A DNA stretch of 64,000 bases, taken from the NCBI RefSeq assembly GCF_001544375.1, contig NZ_BCQJ01000006.1, positions 160,763-224,762 of the forward strand, given 5' to 3'. This document shows positions 45,641-55,500 of the stretch, piece after piece (within the stretch, counting starts at the first letter, position 1; the number at the start of each line of letters is the position of its first letter). The DNA comes from Enterococcus canis NBRC 100695 (GTDB lineage Bacteria > Bacillota > Bacilli > Lactobacillales > Enterococcaceae). The translations under genes were made by a program, and so were the position numbers. The notes under the pieces were generated by a model. That model was not told the DNA's origin, searched no databases, and saw only the letters and a list, made by a program, of their open reading frames with translations.

Positions 45641-45906
45641 CGAACGTCGATTCCATGATTATAGAGATAGTGTTTTACTAATTCTTCCATAATCTCATCT
45701 CGTTCGTGACGGCGGATCAAGTTACGCGCGTCATGATAGCGAGGAATATACGCCGGGTCGCCAGAAAGTAGATAACCTACGATCTGATTGATCGGATTGT
45801 ATCCTTTTTCAGCTAACGCCCAGTAAACCGTCGCTAATGTTTCACTTACCTCTTTTTTACGATTGTCGTCAAAATCAAATCGTACTGTTTCATCTGTAAA
45901 GCCCAT
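45637..45906 (-). CDS. ireB: IreB family regulatory phosphoprotein
   Basis: This 89-residue protein starts [14 protein letters not shown] and contains [20 protein letters not shown]. That is the conserved core of IreB, a substrate of the kinase IreK that lowers cephalosporin resistance in Enterococcus faecalis. N-terminal Thr residues, the phosphorylation site in IreB, are kept. It heads the ireB-ruvX-DUF1292 unit; alaS, often upstream, is not here. Confidence 0.95.
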   Translation of the reverse strand: MGFTDETVRFDFDDNRKKEVSETLATVYWALAEKGYNPINQIVGYLLSGDPAYIPRYHDARNLIRRHERDEIMEELVKHYLYNHGIDVR

Positions 45907-46079
45907 CCATCAACACCTCTTTTCACGGATTTGCGCCTATTTATACAGTTTCATTTTACTAAAAAGCCCGCAAAACTACAAATATTATTTCGTTTTCACC
46001 TTTATCCTATCATAGTTGTCTCATAACGTTCTCTTTTCAGGACTGTCTTTACCATTTTTGAAGTTTTGAGGAGCAAAAA

Positions 46080-46105
46080 AGCAGTACTCCTTGAGGAATA
46101 CTGCT
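46080..46105 (-). terminator. Terminator of the lplA-metNIQ-like operon
   Basis: AGCAGTACTCC (46080-46090) pairs with GGAATACTGCT (46095-46105), with one mismatch; TTTTTT follows on the minus strand, right after the metQ-like stop. Confidence 0.85.
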
Positions 46106-46111
46106 AAGTGT

Positions 46112-46921
46112 TTAGAAAGAAGGAATCAACGTATCGCTATGATCCTTTTCTAAAAATTCTTTGACTTCGGGACTAGTCATCGCCTTTTTCAATTCTTTGA
46201 TCTTTTCAGAGTCTTGATTGTCCTCACGAGCAACGAGTGAAATGGCAAAACGGTTGTCGATTTTTTGTTCTAGCAAGATCGCATCCGTTGGCTTCAAACC
46301 AACTTTAGCGATATAAGTCGGATAATTGTAAACCATGGCCACATTTTTTTCATTGTAAGCCTCAGCCAGATTCAACAAGTCAACTGATAGCCATTTGAAT
46401 TCATGAGGATTGTCCACGATATCCTTCAATGTTCCATTAAAGCCAACACCGTCCTTCAATTTGATTAAGCCCGCTTCATTCAGGATAGCTAATGCGCGTC
46501 CTTCATTAGAAACATCATTCGGTAAAGCAATCGTAGCCCCTTTGGGTAGTTCATCAATTTTTTTGTATTCTTTTGAATAGAAGCCGACTTTAGCGTCATA
46601 GATTTTTTGGATAGCAACTAGATGGGCATCCTTTTCTTCATTGAATTTTTTCATGAAGGGTTCGTGTTGGGCGAAGTTTGCATCCACTTCTTTATTATTC
46701 AACAATTCATTGTATTGAATATTATCATTGACTTGCACCAGTTGGATATCCCAACCGTCTTTTTTCGCTACTTCCGCTGCTTTTTCCACCACATCTGTCA
46801 TAGGTGTCGTTTGGCTAGCCACTTTGATCACCTTATCTGAGTTATCAGCGCTACCTCCATTGCCACAGGCTGCTAAAAGCCCCATCAAACCAATCATTGC
46901 TACAACTAAACCTTTTTTCAT
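46112..46921 (-). CDS. NlpA/MetQ-family substrate-binding lipoprotein
   Basis: This 269-residue membrane-anchored binding protein of the NlpA family has a lipobox GLLAAC with Cys19. The mature part includes KVASQTTPMTDVVEKAAE and QYNELLNNKEVDANFAQHEP, typical of MetQ. It delivers a ligand, usually methionine, to the MetI/MetN-type transporter encoded just upstream. The operon starts with a lipoate ligase gene and has no methionine riboswitch, so a non-methionine ligand is possible. Confidence 0.88.
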   Translation of the reverse strand: MKKGLVVAMIGLMGLLAACGNGGSADNSDKVIKVASQTTPMTDVVEKAAEVAKKDGWDIQLVQVNDNIQYNELLNNKEVDANFAQHEPFMKKFNEEKDAHLVAIQKIYDAKVGFYSKEYKKIDELPKGATIALPNDVSNEGRALAILNEAGLIKLKDGVGFNGTLKDIVDNPHEFKWLSVDLLNLAEAYNEKNVAMVYNYPTYIAKVGLKPTDAILLEQKIDNRFAISLVAREDNQDSEKIKELKKAMTSPEVKEFLEKDHSDTLIPSF

Positions 46922-46942
46922 TTTGCCACTCCTTCGCTTGTT

Positions 46943-47611
46943 TTAACGTTTATCTAACAATCGTGCTGTCGTAGTTCCCAGCACTTGAATCAAAAACACC
47001 GCAACGATCATCAGTAAAATCGTGGTGTACATGATGTCATATTCATAGCGCTGATACCCGTAACGAATCGCAAAGTCACCGATACCACCGCCGCCCACAA
47101 TCCCCATAACCGTTGAATAAGAAACCAGACTAATGGTGGTGGACGTATAACTTAAAATCAAGCCACTGCGGGCCTCAACATATAAAAATTCCCAAATCAG
47201 CTGCCACCGGGTGGCTCCCAAAGAGGCTGCCAGTTCCAAGACTTCTCGTGGTACATCTAAAAGGACTTGTTCCACCAAACGCGCATAAATTGCCACAGCC
47301 ACAAAAGCTAAGGGAAAGGCCGCAGCATAGGTTCCAAAAGCCGTCCCCAACACGAAGCGCGTCAAAGGAATCAAGGCCACTACAAATAAAAGAAACGGAA
47401 AGGACCGGACGGTGTCGACATATATATTTAGTGCCCAATAAAATCCACGATTGGGCCGCACACCGTTTTTTCGGCTTAGAAAAAGTCCAGTACCTACTGG
47501 TAGTCCAATTAATAAGGCCGCTAGCATCGCTAAAACCATCATAATCGTCGTATCAGTGATTGCCTGTAAAATCTCGGGACGAAAGGTCATCAATCTAGTC
47601 CAATAATTCAT
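46943..47611 (-). CDS. MetI-family ABC transporter permease
   Basis: This 222-residue permease has five helices and a typical EAA coupling loop (ELAASLGATRWQLIWEFL). The ATG at 47611 overlaps the ATPase stop by four bases (ATGA) and is preferred over an upstream open stretch without a ribosome binding site. It pairs with the MetN-like ATPase and the MetQ-like binding protein. Confidence 0.9.
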   Translation of the reverse strand: MNYWTRLMTFRPEILQAITDTTIMMVLAMLAALLIGLPVGTGLFLSRKNGVRPNRGFYWALNIYVDTVRSFPFLLFVVALIPLTRFVLGTAFGTYAAAFPLAFVAVAIYARLVEQVLLDVPREVLELAASLGATRWQLIWEFLYVEARSGLILSYTSTTISLVSYSTVMGIVGGGGIGDFAIRYGYQRYEYDIMYTTILLMIVAVFLIQVLGTTTARLLDKR

Positions 47612-48324
47612 GCTTGCAACCTCGCAATCACTTGCGCCGTATAATCTGCCTCGTCCTGCAATACTGCTGGCTGAACTGCTGTAATCGCTTGGAGCCGTCC
47701 TGCTTCCAGCACTGCGGCCCGCTGACACAAAAATTTCACTGCCGCCAATTCATGGCTAACAAAAAGAATCGTTGGCTGAAAAGTCGCGTGAACTTTTTTT
47801 AATAGCTTCAAGATTTCCAACGTATTTTTTTCATCTAAAGCAGAGGTTGGCTCATCACATAAGATAATTTTCGGTTCCGTAATCAAGGCTCTGGCAATTG
47901 CTGCTCGTTGTTTTTGACCACCGCTTAACTGACTAGGGTAACTTTTCGCTTTGTCTCCTAAACCAACAAACTCTAACAATTGCTGACTCTTAGCTGGATC
48001 TGCTTTGCCTAAAAGCTTCAAAGGCAACCCGACGTTTTCAGCAATCGTGCGATTATGCAAAAGGTGATATTGCTGAAAGACCATGCCAATCGTCTGTTTA
48101 ATTTGCCGACGTCGCTGATCAGACAGTTGCCAAACATCCGTCCCTGCTAGTAACAATTTCCCCTCAGAAGGTTGTTCTAACAAATTCAATAACCGTAATA
48201 AAGTTGATTTACCCGCACCGCTTTCTCCCACGATACCAAAAATCTCATGATCCTCGATGGTTAAGTCGATTTGGTCAAGGGCTTTTTCGGGATAATAGTG
48301 GCTCACATTCTGTAATTCAATCAT
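47608..48324 (-). CDS. MetN-like ABC ATPase lacking the NIL domain
   Basis: This 238-residue ATPase has Walker [12 protein letters not shown], signature LSGGQKQRAAIARAL, Walker B IILCDEPTSALD and switch His in VSHELA. Canonical MetN proteins are about 340 residues and carry a C-terminal NIL domain that binds methionine and shuts the transporter. That domain is absent here, since the protein ends at VIARLQA. The stop is fused to the metI start, so it is not a frameshift artefact. The start lies nine bases after lplA. Confidence 0.88.
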   Translation of the reverse strand: MIELQNVSHYYPEKALDQIDLTIEDHEIFGIVGESGAGKSTLLRLLNLLEQPSEGKLLLAGTDVWQLSDQRRRQIKQTIGMVFQQYHLLHNRTIAENVGLPLKLLGKADPAKSQQLLEFVGLGDKAKSYPSQLSGGQKQRAAIARALITEPKIILCDEPTSALDEKNTLEILKLLKKVHATFQPTILFVSHELAAVKFLCQRAAVLEAGRLQAITAVQPAVLQDEADYTAQVIARLQA

Positions 48325-48333
48325 GATGGCCTC

Positions 48334-49347
48334 CTAATCCGCTAATAGATCCAAAAGGGTCTCATTATCTAGGTGACTAAAATAAAGATCAGCCTCGATA
48401 TCCTTTAAGGCTGTTGCCAACGCTTGACGTTGATAAGGCAAGCCCACCAGCTTTTCTGCTAGCTCACTTGAGTCTTTTTGGCCAAAATAATCCCCGTAAA
48501 AAACAAGATTGCTAATATGACCTTTCGCGACTTCAATCCGAGCATCAATGATTCCCACGGCCGGATAGCGACGGCGACGTTGGATGGAGTAGGCAGGGGC
48601 CTCCCCGTAAATCCATTCCTCGTTGCCATAAATCTCGGTTACTAATTGCGCGATGGCCGCGTCATCTTCTGCTGAAAGATGTAATTCTTTAGCCGCAATC
48701 GTTCTTAAATCGTTCACATCGAACAAACGCTTCAATAATTCATCGCGAAAGGCTTCTGTGGATAATCCTTGATACTCCGCTGCTAAATAAGGACGCAAAT
48801 TGGTAACGTGGGAACGAACGGACTTGGTCCCTTTCGATTCGATTTTGTCTTTCGCTACCCGCAAAGCCTGCGGCAACACATCTAAGTCGACATCTAACAT
48901 CAAGGTTCCATGGGAGAATAATTTGCCTCGTTTCTTATACATGGCATTTCCTGAGAATTTTTTCCCCTCAATCAGCAAATCGTTACGACCGCTAACTTCC
49001 GCGCCAGTCGCCCCCATTTCATGGATTGCCTTTAAAATCGGCTGCGTAAACTCGGCAAAATTGCCGAAATCTTCCCGACCTGCTTTTGTAACAAAACTAA
49101 AGCTGACATTGCCCAAATCATCATAGACGGCACCCCCGCCGGATAAACGGCGTGTCACCGTAATGCCACGCTCACGAACAAATTTCTGATCGATTTCTTC
49201 AATGGCATTTTGATTACGGCCAATAATGATACACGGTTCTTGAATATAAAAGAGAACTAATGGTTCCTCAAAATCTTTTTCTAATAAGTATTGCTCTGTC
49301 GCGAGATTCACTCGAATGTCTCGTGAAGGCATCGCATAATAAAGCAT
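48334..49347 (-). CDS. lplA: Lipoate--protein ligase A
   Basis: This 337-residue enzyme activates free lipoate with ATP and attaches it to E2 or GcvH proteins. The catalytic domain has RRLSGGGAVYDDLGNVSFSF and the lipoyl-binding Lys in GKKFSGNAMY. A C-terminal accessory domain follows (about 250-337). The ATG at 49347 follows AAAGGAG. It is the first gene of a four-gene unit with a MetNIQ-type importer and has its own strong promoter. Confidence 0.93.
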   Translation of the reverse strand: MLYYAMPSRDIRVNLATEQYLLEKDFEEPLVLFYIQEPCIIIGRNQNAIEEIDQKFVRERGITVTRRLSGGGAVYDDLGNVSFSFVTKAGREDFGNFAEFTQPILKAIHEMGATGAEVSGRNDLLIEGKKFSGNAMYKKRGKLFSHGTLMLDVDLDVLPQALRVAKDKIESKGTKSVRSHVTNLRPYLAAEYQGLSTEAFRDELLKRLFDVNDLRTIAAKELHLSAEDDAAIAQLVTEIYGNEEWIYGEAPAYSIQRRRRYPAVGIIDARIEVAKGHISNLVFYGDYFGQKDSSELAEKLVGLPYQRQALATALKDIEADLYFSHLDNETLLDLLAD

Positions 49348-49387
49348 GTGCCGACTCCTTTCAAAAAACAAGTTGCAACTGATTTGT

Positions 49388-49416
49388 ATTGTGTACTATT
49401 TATATACAGATGTCAA
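49388..49416 (-). promoter_or_regulatory. Promoter of the lplA operon
   Basis: On the minus strand TTGACA (49416-49411) and CACAAT (49393-49388) are exactly 17 bp apart. The leader to the lplA ATG is only about 35 bases, so there is no room for an S-box or a methionine T-box. Confidence 0.7.
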
Positions 49417-49520
49417 CGAAAACAATTATGAAAAACATAAGAAAATCACCTGTATTATTGTACTATTATTTTCTAAAAACTGTATTACTTAATTCCCTTT
49501 TGTTTGTGATAAAAAGAACA

Positions 49521-49558
49521 AAAAGACGGCCATAAGCGATTACTTATGACCATCTTTT
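49521..49558 (-). terminator. Terminator of the adhesin gene
   Basis: AAAAGACGGCCATAAG (49521-49536) pairs with CTTATGACCATCTTTT (49543-49558), with two G-U-type mismatches and T runs, directly after the adhesin stop. Confidence 0.85.
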
Positions 49559-52500
49559 TTATACACGTCTTTTGCGAAGCAATAAGAGTGCGCCGCCAAT
49601 TATCGTAAGTCCCAACATAATCCATAACGGATTGTTGCTTTCACCCGTATGCGGATATGGTGTTGTTGGCTGATTCTCAAACTTACCTAAATCAAGTGTC
49701 GGTGCTTTTGCAGCGGCCTCATCAATTGTGAAACGAACCACTTGCGAACTACGTACATAGCCGGTTGGTGCTTTAGTTTCCCGCCATTCATAGGTACCTG
49801 GCGCTAAATTCGCTACTTGTAAATGACCATTACGATCGGAGACGACTTCCGCTATGCGTGTAGCCTCGCGACCTGAAACTTGCCATAATTCAAAGGTTGC
49901 GCCTGACAGTGGTTGACCCTTTTCATTGGTTTTTGTCAAGGTTGCTTGGCCTTTAAAGTTTACAAAGGTGCCTAAATCATGAGTTGGTGCTGTCTTACTT
50001 TCAGCTTCAATCTCGAATGGAATTGCAGCCGTATTGCGGATGTAGCCTGTTGGTGCGCTAGTTTCTCGCAATTCATAACGTCCTGGCGCTAAGTCTTTGA
50101 CTACTACTTGACCATCTTCTCCGCTTGTAATCGCGCCTCTTAATAGTTGCCCATTACCACCAGCGGATACATCCCACAATTGAAAGACAGCGCCCGCCAA
50201 ACCGTGCCCCTGCTGATTGGTTTTTTGTAGCGTAACCTGTCCTTGATAATTGGCAAATTCACCTAGATTCAAGTGCGGTTCCTTCGCGCTTTCTTTTTCG
50301 ATAGTAAACGGAACGGGGTTCGTATTGACAATGTACCCTACTGGAGCGCTCACTTCTCGTAGTTCATAATTGCCTGGCGCAAGATTAGCCACACTGACTA
50401 AGCCATTGCTGTCTGACTGGATGTCCTCAAAGCCTGCCACAGGTCTTGCGCTCCCTTTTGCCATACTTGGAACACGGCTCCTGCTAAAGGATTGCCCGTA
50501 CTATCAGTTTTCTTCAAGGTTACGTTTCCTTGGTAGTTGACAAAATCAGCTAATGTCACGACTGGCGTTTCTGCCGCAGAAGCAACAATTGTAAAGTCGA
50601 TTGGATTGGTATTAATGACGTGGCCTTCAGGCGCTGTCACTTCCCGCAGCTCATAATCACCAGGAACTAAATCACTAATCGTTAATTGTCCTGACGCATC
50701 TGTGGTGACTGCTTCTTGACCGGCTACTGCCTTAGGTACAGTCGGATTGGTTACATCCCACAATTGGAAGACTGCGCCAGCCAAGCCAACGCCATTTTTA
50801 TCCTTTTTCTTCATCGTGACAGTTCCGCGGAAATTGACGAATTCGCCTAGATCCAACTGTTGTTCTTCCGTGCTTGCTGATGCAATCGTAAATTCGATCG
50901 GGTTCGTATTTAATACGTACCCACTTGGTGCGGTGATTTCCCGCAATTCATAATTGCCCGGTGCGATATCTAGTACGTTGATTACGCCTACCGTATCTGA
51001 CTGCAGATTTTCATAGCCAGCTACCGGACCACTATCATTGCCTTTTTGCCATACTTGGAACACCGCTCCAGCTAATGGATTTCCGGCGCTATCGGTTTTC
51101 TTCAGTACTGCATTTCCTTGATAGTTAACAAAATCAGCTAAGTTTAACATTGGCGGAGTCGCCGCAGTATCTACAATCGTAAAGTCAATTGGATTACTAT
51201 TGATAACATAGCCTTTAGGTGCGGTTACTTCCCGCAGTTCATAAGCCCCCGGTACCAAATCAGTAATCGTCAGTTGTCCTTCATCATCGGTTGTAACCGC
51301 ATCATGTTCGGCCACTTGCTGTGGATTATCCGGATCCGTCACATTCCAAAGCTGGAAGACTGCTCCGGCTAAGCCTGCTTCATTCTTATCCGTTTTCTTC
51401 ATCGTAACGGTTCCCTGGAAGTTAGCAAATTCGCCTAAATTGATGACTGGCTGACTAGTAGCCGCCGATACAATCGTAAACGGTTGTGGATTTGAATTTA
51501 GTACATAACCCACTGGTGCTTGGCTTTCGTGCAATTCGTATACTCCCGGCGCCAAGCCTGTTGCTTGAACGATTCCTTGACTGTCAGAAATCAAATGATC
51601 ATAACCTGCTACAAGTTCCGGGTTTACCGGGTCCGCCACATCCCATAATTGGAAGACAGCGCCTGGTAATGGCTGACTATGATTGTCGGTTTTCACAAAA
51701 GAAACAGTTCCTTTAAAGTTGACAAAGTCACCGACCATTATGGTATCCGGTGCATTCTCCGCTTCCGCTAAAATCGTAAACGGTTCTGAAAGATTGGTGT
51801 TTAAGACATAGCCTGGCGCAGCTTGCGTTTCTCTAAATTGATACGTTCCTGGTGCTAGTCCATCGGCAAATACCATCCCATCTGGACCACTTATCAAGTC
51901 TTCAAATCCGGCAACAGGATTGCCATCTTGGTCTAACACTTCAAAATGAGCCCCCGGTACCGCGATAGAGCCGTCTGCCGTTTCTTCAATTTTTTGCATT
52001 CGAGCTGAACCTTTATAGTTGATAGCTGTAAGAGCATTGCCAGCAACGTCAATCGTAATCGTTGCAGGTTCACCTGCCGCCATCTTCTCTATTTCAAACT
52101 GTGGCAACACTGCTGTATTTAACAGATAGCCATCTGGCGGAGTGATTTCTTTAAACCGATATTTTCCTGGTGCTAATCCCGTAACGGTAATGAGCCCCTT
52201 TTCTGTGGTCATGGTGCCATAACGTTCGATTGGGTTATCATTGGCATCCAGTAGTTGGAACTGGGCACCATCTAGCAAATCAGAGCCCAGATTTTCTTTC
52301 GTTAACTGAGCACGACCCTTATAGTTACTTAAATTAAGCTTCGTTCCGTCTTGCTCCCCACCTACTACAATGGGTTTATCTTGTGCTTCAGTTGGAATCG
52401 TAAACGGTACTGTCGTGGTATTGCGAATATAGCCTTCTGCAGCTGTTACCTCTTCAAAGTAATAATCACCTGGCGCCAAACCCGTAATCAGAACATGCCC

Positions 52501-55500
52501 CTCGCCATCAGACTCAATTGGTGTTTGATTTACAGGTGTTTCTTCTTCACCTGATAGATAAACGTTGAATGTAGCACCGGCAAGCGGCGTGTCCACAGTA
52601 GCAGCTTCGCCATCCCATTTTGTCAACAAGGCCGAACCTTGGTAGTTCACTAAAGCAAAATCAGGATCATCCGTATTCTTGATGTGAACAACTTCTGGTT
52701 TACCTGCTGCCGTGTCTGCAATCTCAAACGGCACTTCTCTTGTATTCACAAGGTAGGCATTATTCGGTGTAGAGATTTCTTTAAAATAATAGTTGCCTGG
52801 TGCTAAACCTTCCGCATAGACAACACCATCACTACTCGTGACTTGTAACGGTTGATTGTTGATTTCCACTGGATCACCGTTTTCAGTGTAAACGCCAAAG
52901 ACCGCTCCATCTACATCATTACCAGCCTCATCTTGCTTCAGCATCTGAGCAGCACCTTTGTAGTTGATCAAAGGATTGGCGGCGTCAGTCACGTCGATCG
53001 TCGTCTCAGTGTTTGACCCTGCGTTGCTCTCTAGGTGGAACTCATGCACAGTCGTGTCTAAAATGTAACCAGTCGGTGCCGTAACTTCTTTATATTGATA
53101 GTCCCCACCAGTTAGATTCTGAACAGAGACATTCCCGGTTAGCGGATTAGACATAAAGGTTCCATCGGCTGTTTGACCGTAATCAATATTCTCAGAATTA
53201 TTAGTTGGATCCGTAATATCTACAAATTCACCTAATGAGTTTTCCTTATAAAGTCTAAATTCAGCGCCACCAATTGGTTGTGGGTCTCCACCAGATAAGT
53301 TGTCTTGTGCCTGTTTTGTCCAGAACACTTTCCAGTTATAGTTTTTGAAGGGCGTACTTTCTGTGTGCACAAGCTTTTGGGCAGGTTCGTCAATAATATA
53401 TTCGTCGTCGCCAGTACCAGAAAGCGGCATCGTAAATTTCAAAATCGTATCATTAATGACATAATCATCTGGTGCTTTAATTTCACTTAGTCCGTATGTT
53501 GTTCCCGGTGCTAAGTTCTCTACCAAAATCTTGCCATTGTCATTCGAAGTGACCTCAATAGGTTCACCATCTTTTAAGATAGGTGTGCCTTTTTCATCTA
53601 ACAATTGGAAAATAGCTCCTGGTAACGTTGCACCCGTTTCACCAGAAATTTTGGTAAATTCGGCATTCCCTTTGTAATTGATAAATGGATTATCTAAAAT
53701 AACTATCGGCTCAGGCTTACTACTAGCATCGCCGGTAATCGTAAAGAGTAATTTTGTCCCATTCAGATAGTAGCCATCGACTGATTGCTCCGTCACCATA
53801 TATTTCCCTGGACGTAACTGATCAAAAAGCACTTGACCGTTTTCATCAGACACAAAGGTTCGATCTACTACCGGTTCATAATCCGAGGTATTAAGCGGCG
53901 CCCATTCCAAGGTAAAGCCGGCTCCCTGGATCGCTTCACCTTCCTCGCCTTGTTTCGTTAACACAGCGCTACCTTGATAATTATTCAACACCACCTGGCT
54001 AATCGGTGTTTCTGAATTTTCATCCCCATAGACTTTCCGGGTGCCATCTGCATCTTCTTTCACAACGAATGCTACCGGCGCAAAATTAGGCAGATATTCT
54101 AATCCCATATTATCATAAGGAGCGGATAACTCTTTTATTTGGTATTTGCCTACTGTCAAAAGCTGAAGCTCCACACCGGCTTCTTCCGCGGCAAACGTTG
54201 AAAGAATGTCGTAGGCACCTTCAGTTTCATTCCATTTCATTAAGGAGAATAAGCCACCGGCTAATTTGGTACCACTCCCATCCTCTTTGAAGAAGGTCGT
54301 AGTTACGGGTTCATTTTCAATGACAATCGGCGTAGTTGAGCTTGTACTAGCGTCATTTACGGGTACTTTGACCCCTGCTTGCAACTCTGGGCTAATCGTA
54401 TAGCCATCGGGCGCTGCAATTTCCTTCATGATATAATCAAAACCATTTGCACTAGTATCTGTGTAGACAAGGTTCCCAAAAGTAAACTGCCCCGTCTCAC
54501 TAGTGGTCACATCATAAATTATTTGTGGCGCAACTGAGCTGTTATTTCCTTTGAAGACTCGAATCAGCTGCAAACGAGCACCAGCTAATGGTTGTCCAGT
54601 CGCTGTTTGTTTTTGAATGGTCACGCTGCCTTTTTTACCAAAGGCAACTCCACTACCAGTATGAATAGTCACATTGGTGGTTGTGGTAGTATCCGGCTCT
54701 TTAATAGTCTCCCCTTGAGAGGTGATTTTAGCATTATTGGTCACCGCCTCAGTCTGGGTCGTAAAATTCGGTTTTGTTTGATAAACCAACATATACGATC
54801 TTTCAATGACATCTGGCGGACTGTCTTCCGTTTCTTTGTAGCCTGGCAAAAAGTTCACCGTCAAGGTCTGCTGCCCAGTGGCTGGGTCGGTAGTGATTTC
54901 TGCATTATAATCTTGGCCTTTTACTAAAGGTATTGTCGCTTGGGTAATGGTCCCATCCGTCGCGACCGATGTTGGATATAATGCAATCGTCTATTCAATC
55001 AGCATTTGGTTAGTAGACGGCAAATCCGTGATAACCGGTGCAATCAAATAGGATTGATTTTGATTGATTTGTAGCTGCCAGTGGATATTCCCGTCGCCAG
55101 GAGCGTATGATCCACTTTTAGATAATAAGTTATTACCGTATTTGACACTGACTGAAGCTGATAAGGTGTTAGGCTCTCCCAACACTTCAGTAGTTGCGAC
55201 ATTAGAGTAGGTATTTTGATTAATAACTTTCCCCTTCAAGGAGGTCTTAAATTGGATTTGATAAACCATTGGCGGTTCATCGCCATTCCAGCCAGGAATC
55301 CTTTGCCCATCAGTACCGACATCTATTTGCAAGGTTTCTCCATTGTTCTCATTTGGCTCTGTATAAGTGATATAAGATTTTTCCTTTTGTTCACCACCGT
55401 AATTTGCAGTTCCATCGGCTTGGAAATTTCCTGACGGATTGATTGTCCCACGGAGAATACTCAATGAATTTTCAACATAGGCCTGACTGTTTACAGCATC

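Noticed and set aside
49348..49520. Methionine or other riboswitch upstream of the lplA-metNIQ unit
   Set aside because: The promoter lies about 40 bases before the ATG, and no S-box, T-box or other leader fold was found.
49690..54650. Regular repeats that might suggest a CRISPR array
   Set aside because: The units are about 270-310 bp, stay in one reading frame and encode CnaB domains; there are no short identical repeats with unique spacers.
54842..54864. A separate gene start for the middle adhesin frame
   Set aside because: The putative start is a TTG without a ribosome binding site, and the frame is continuous with the upstream part except for one TAG.
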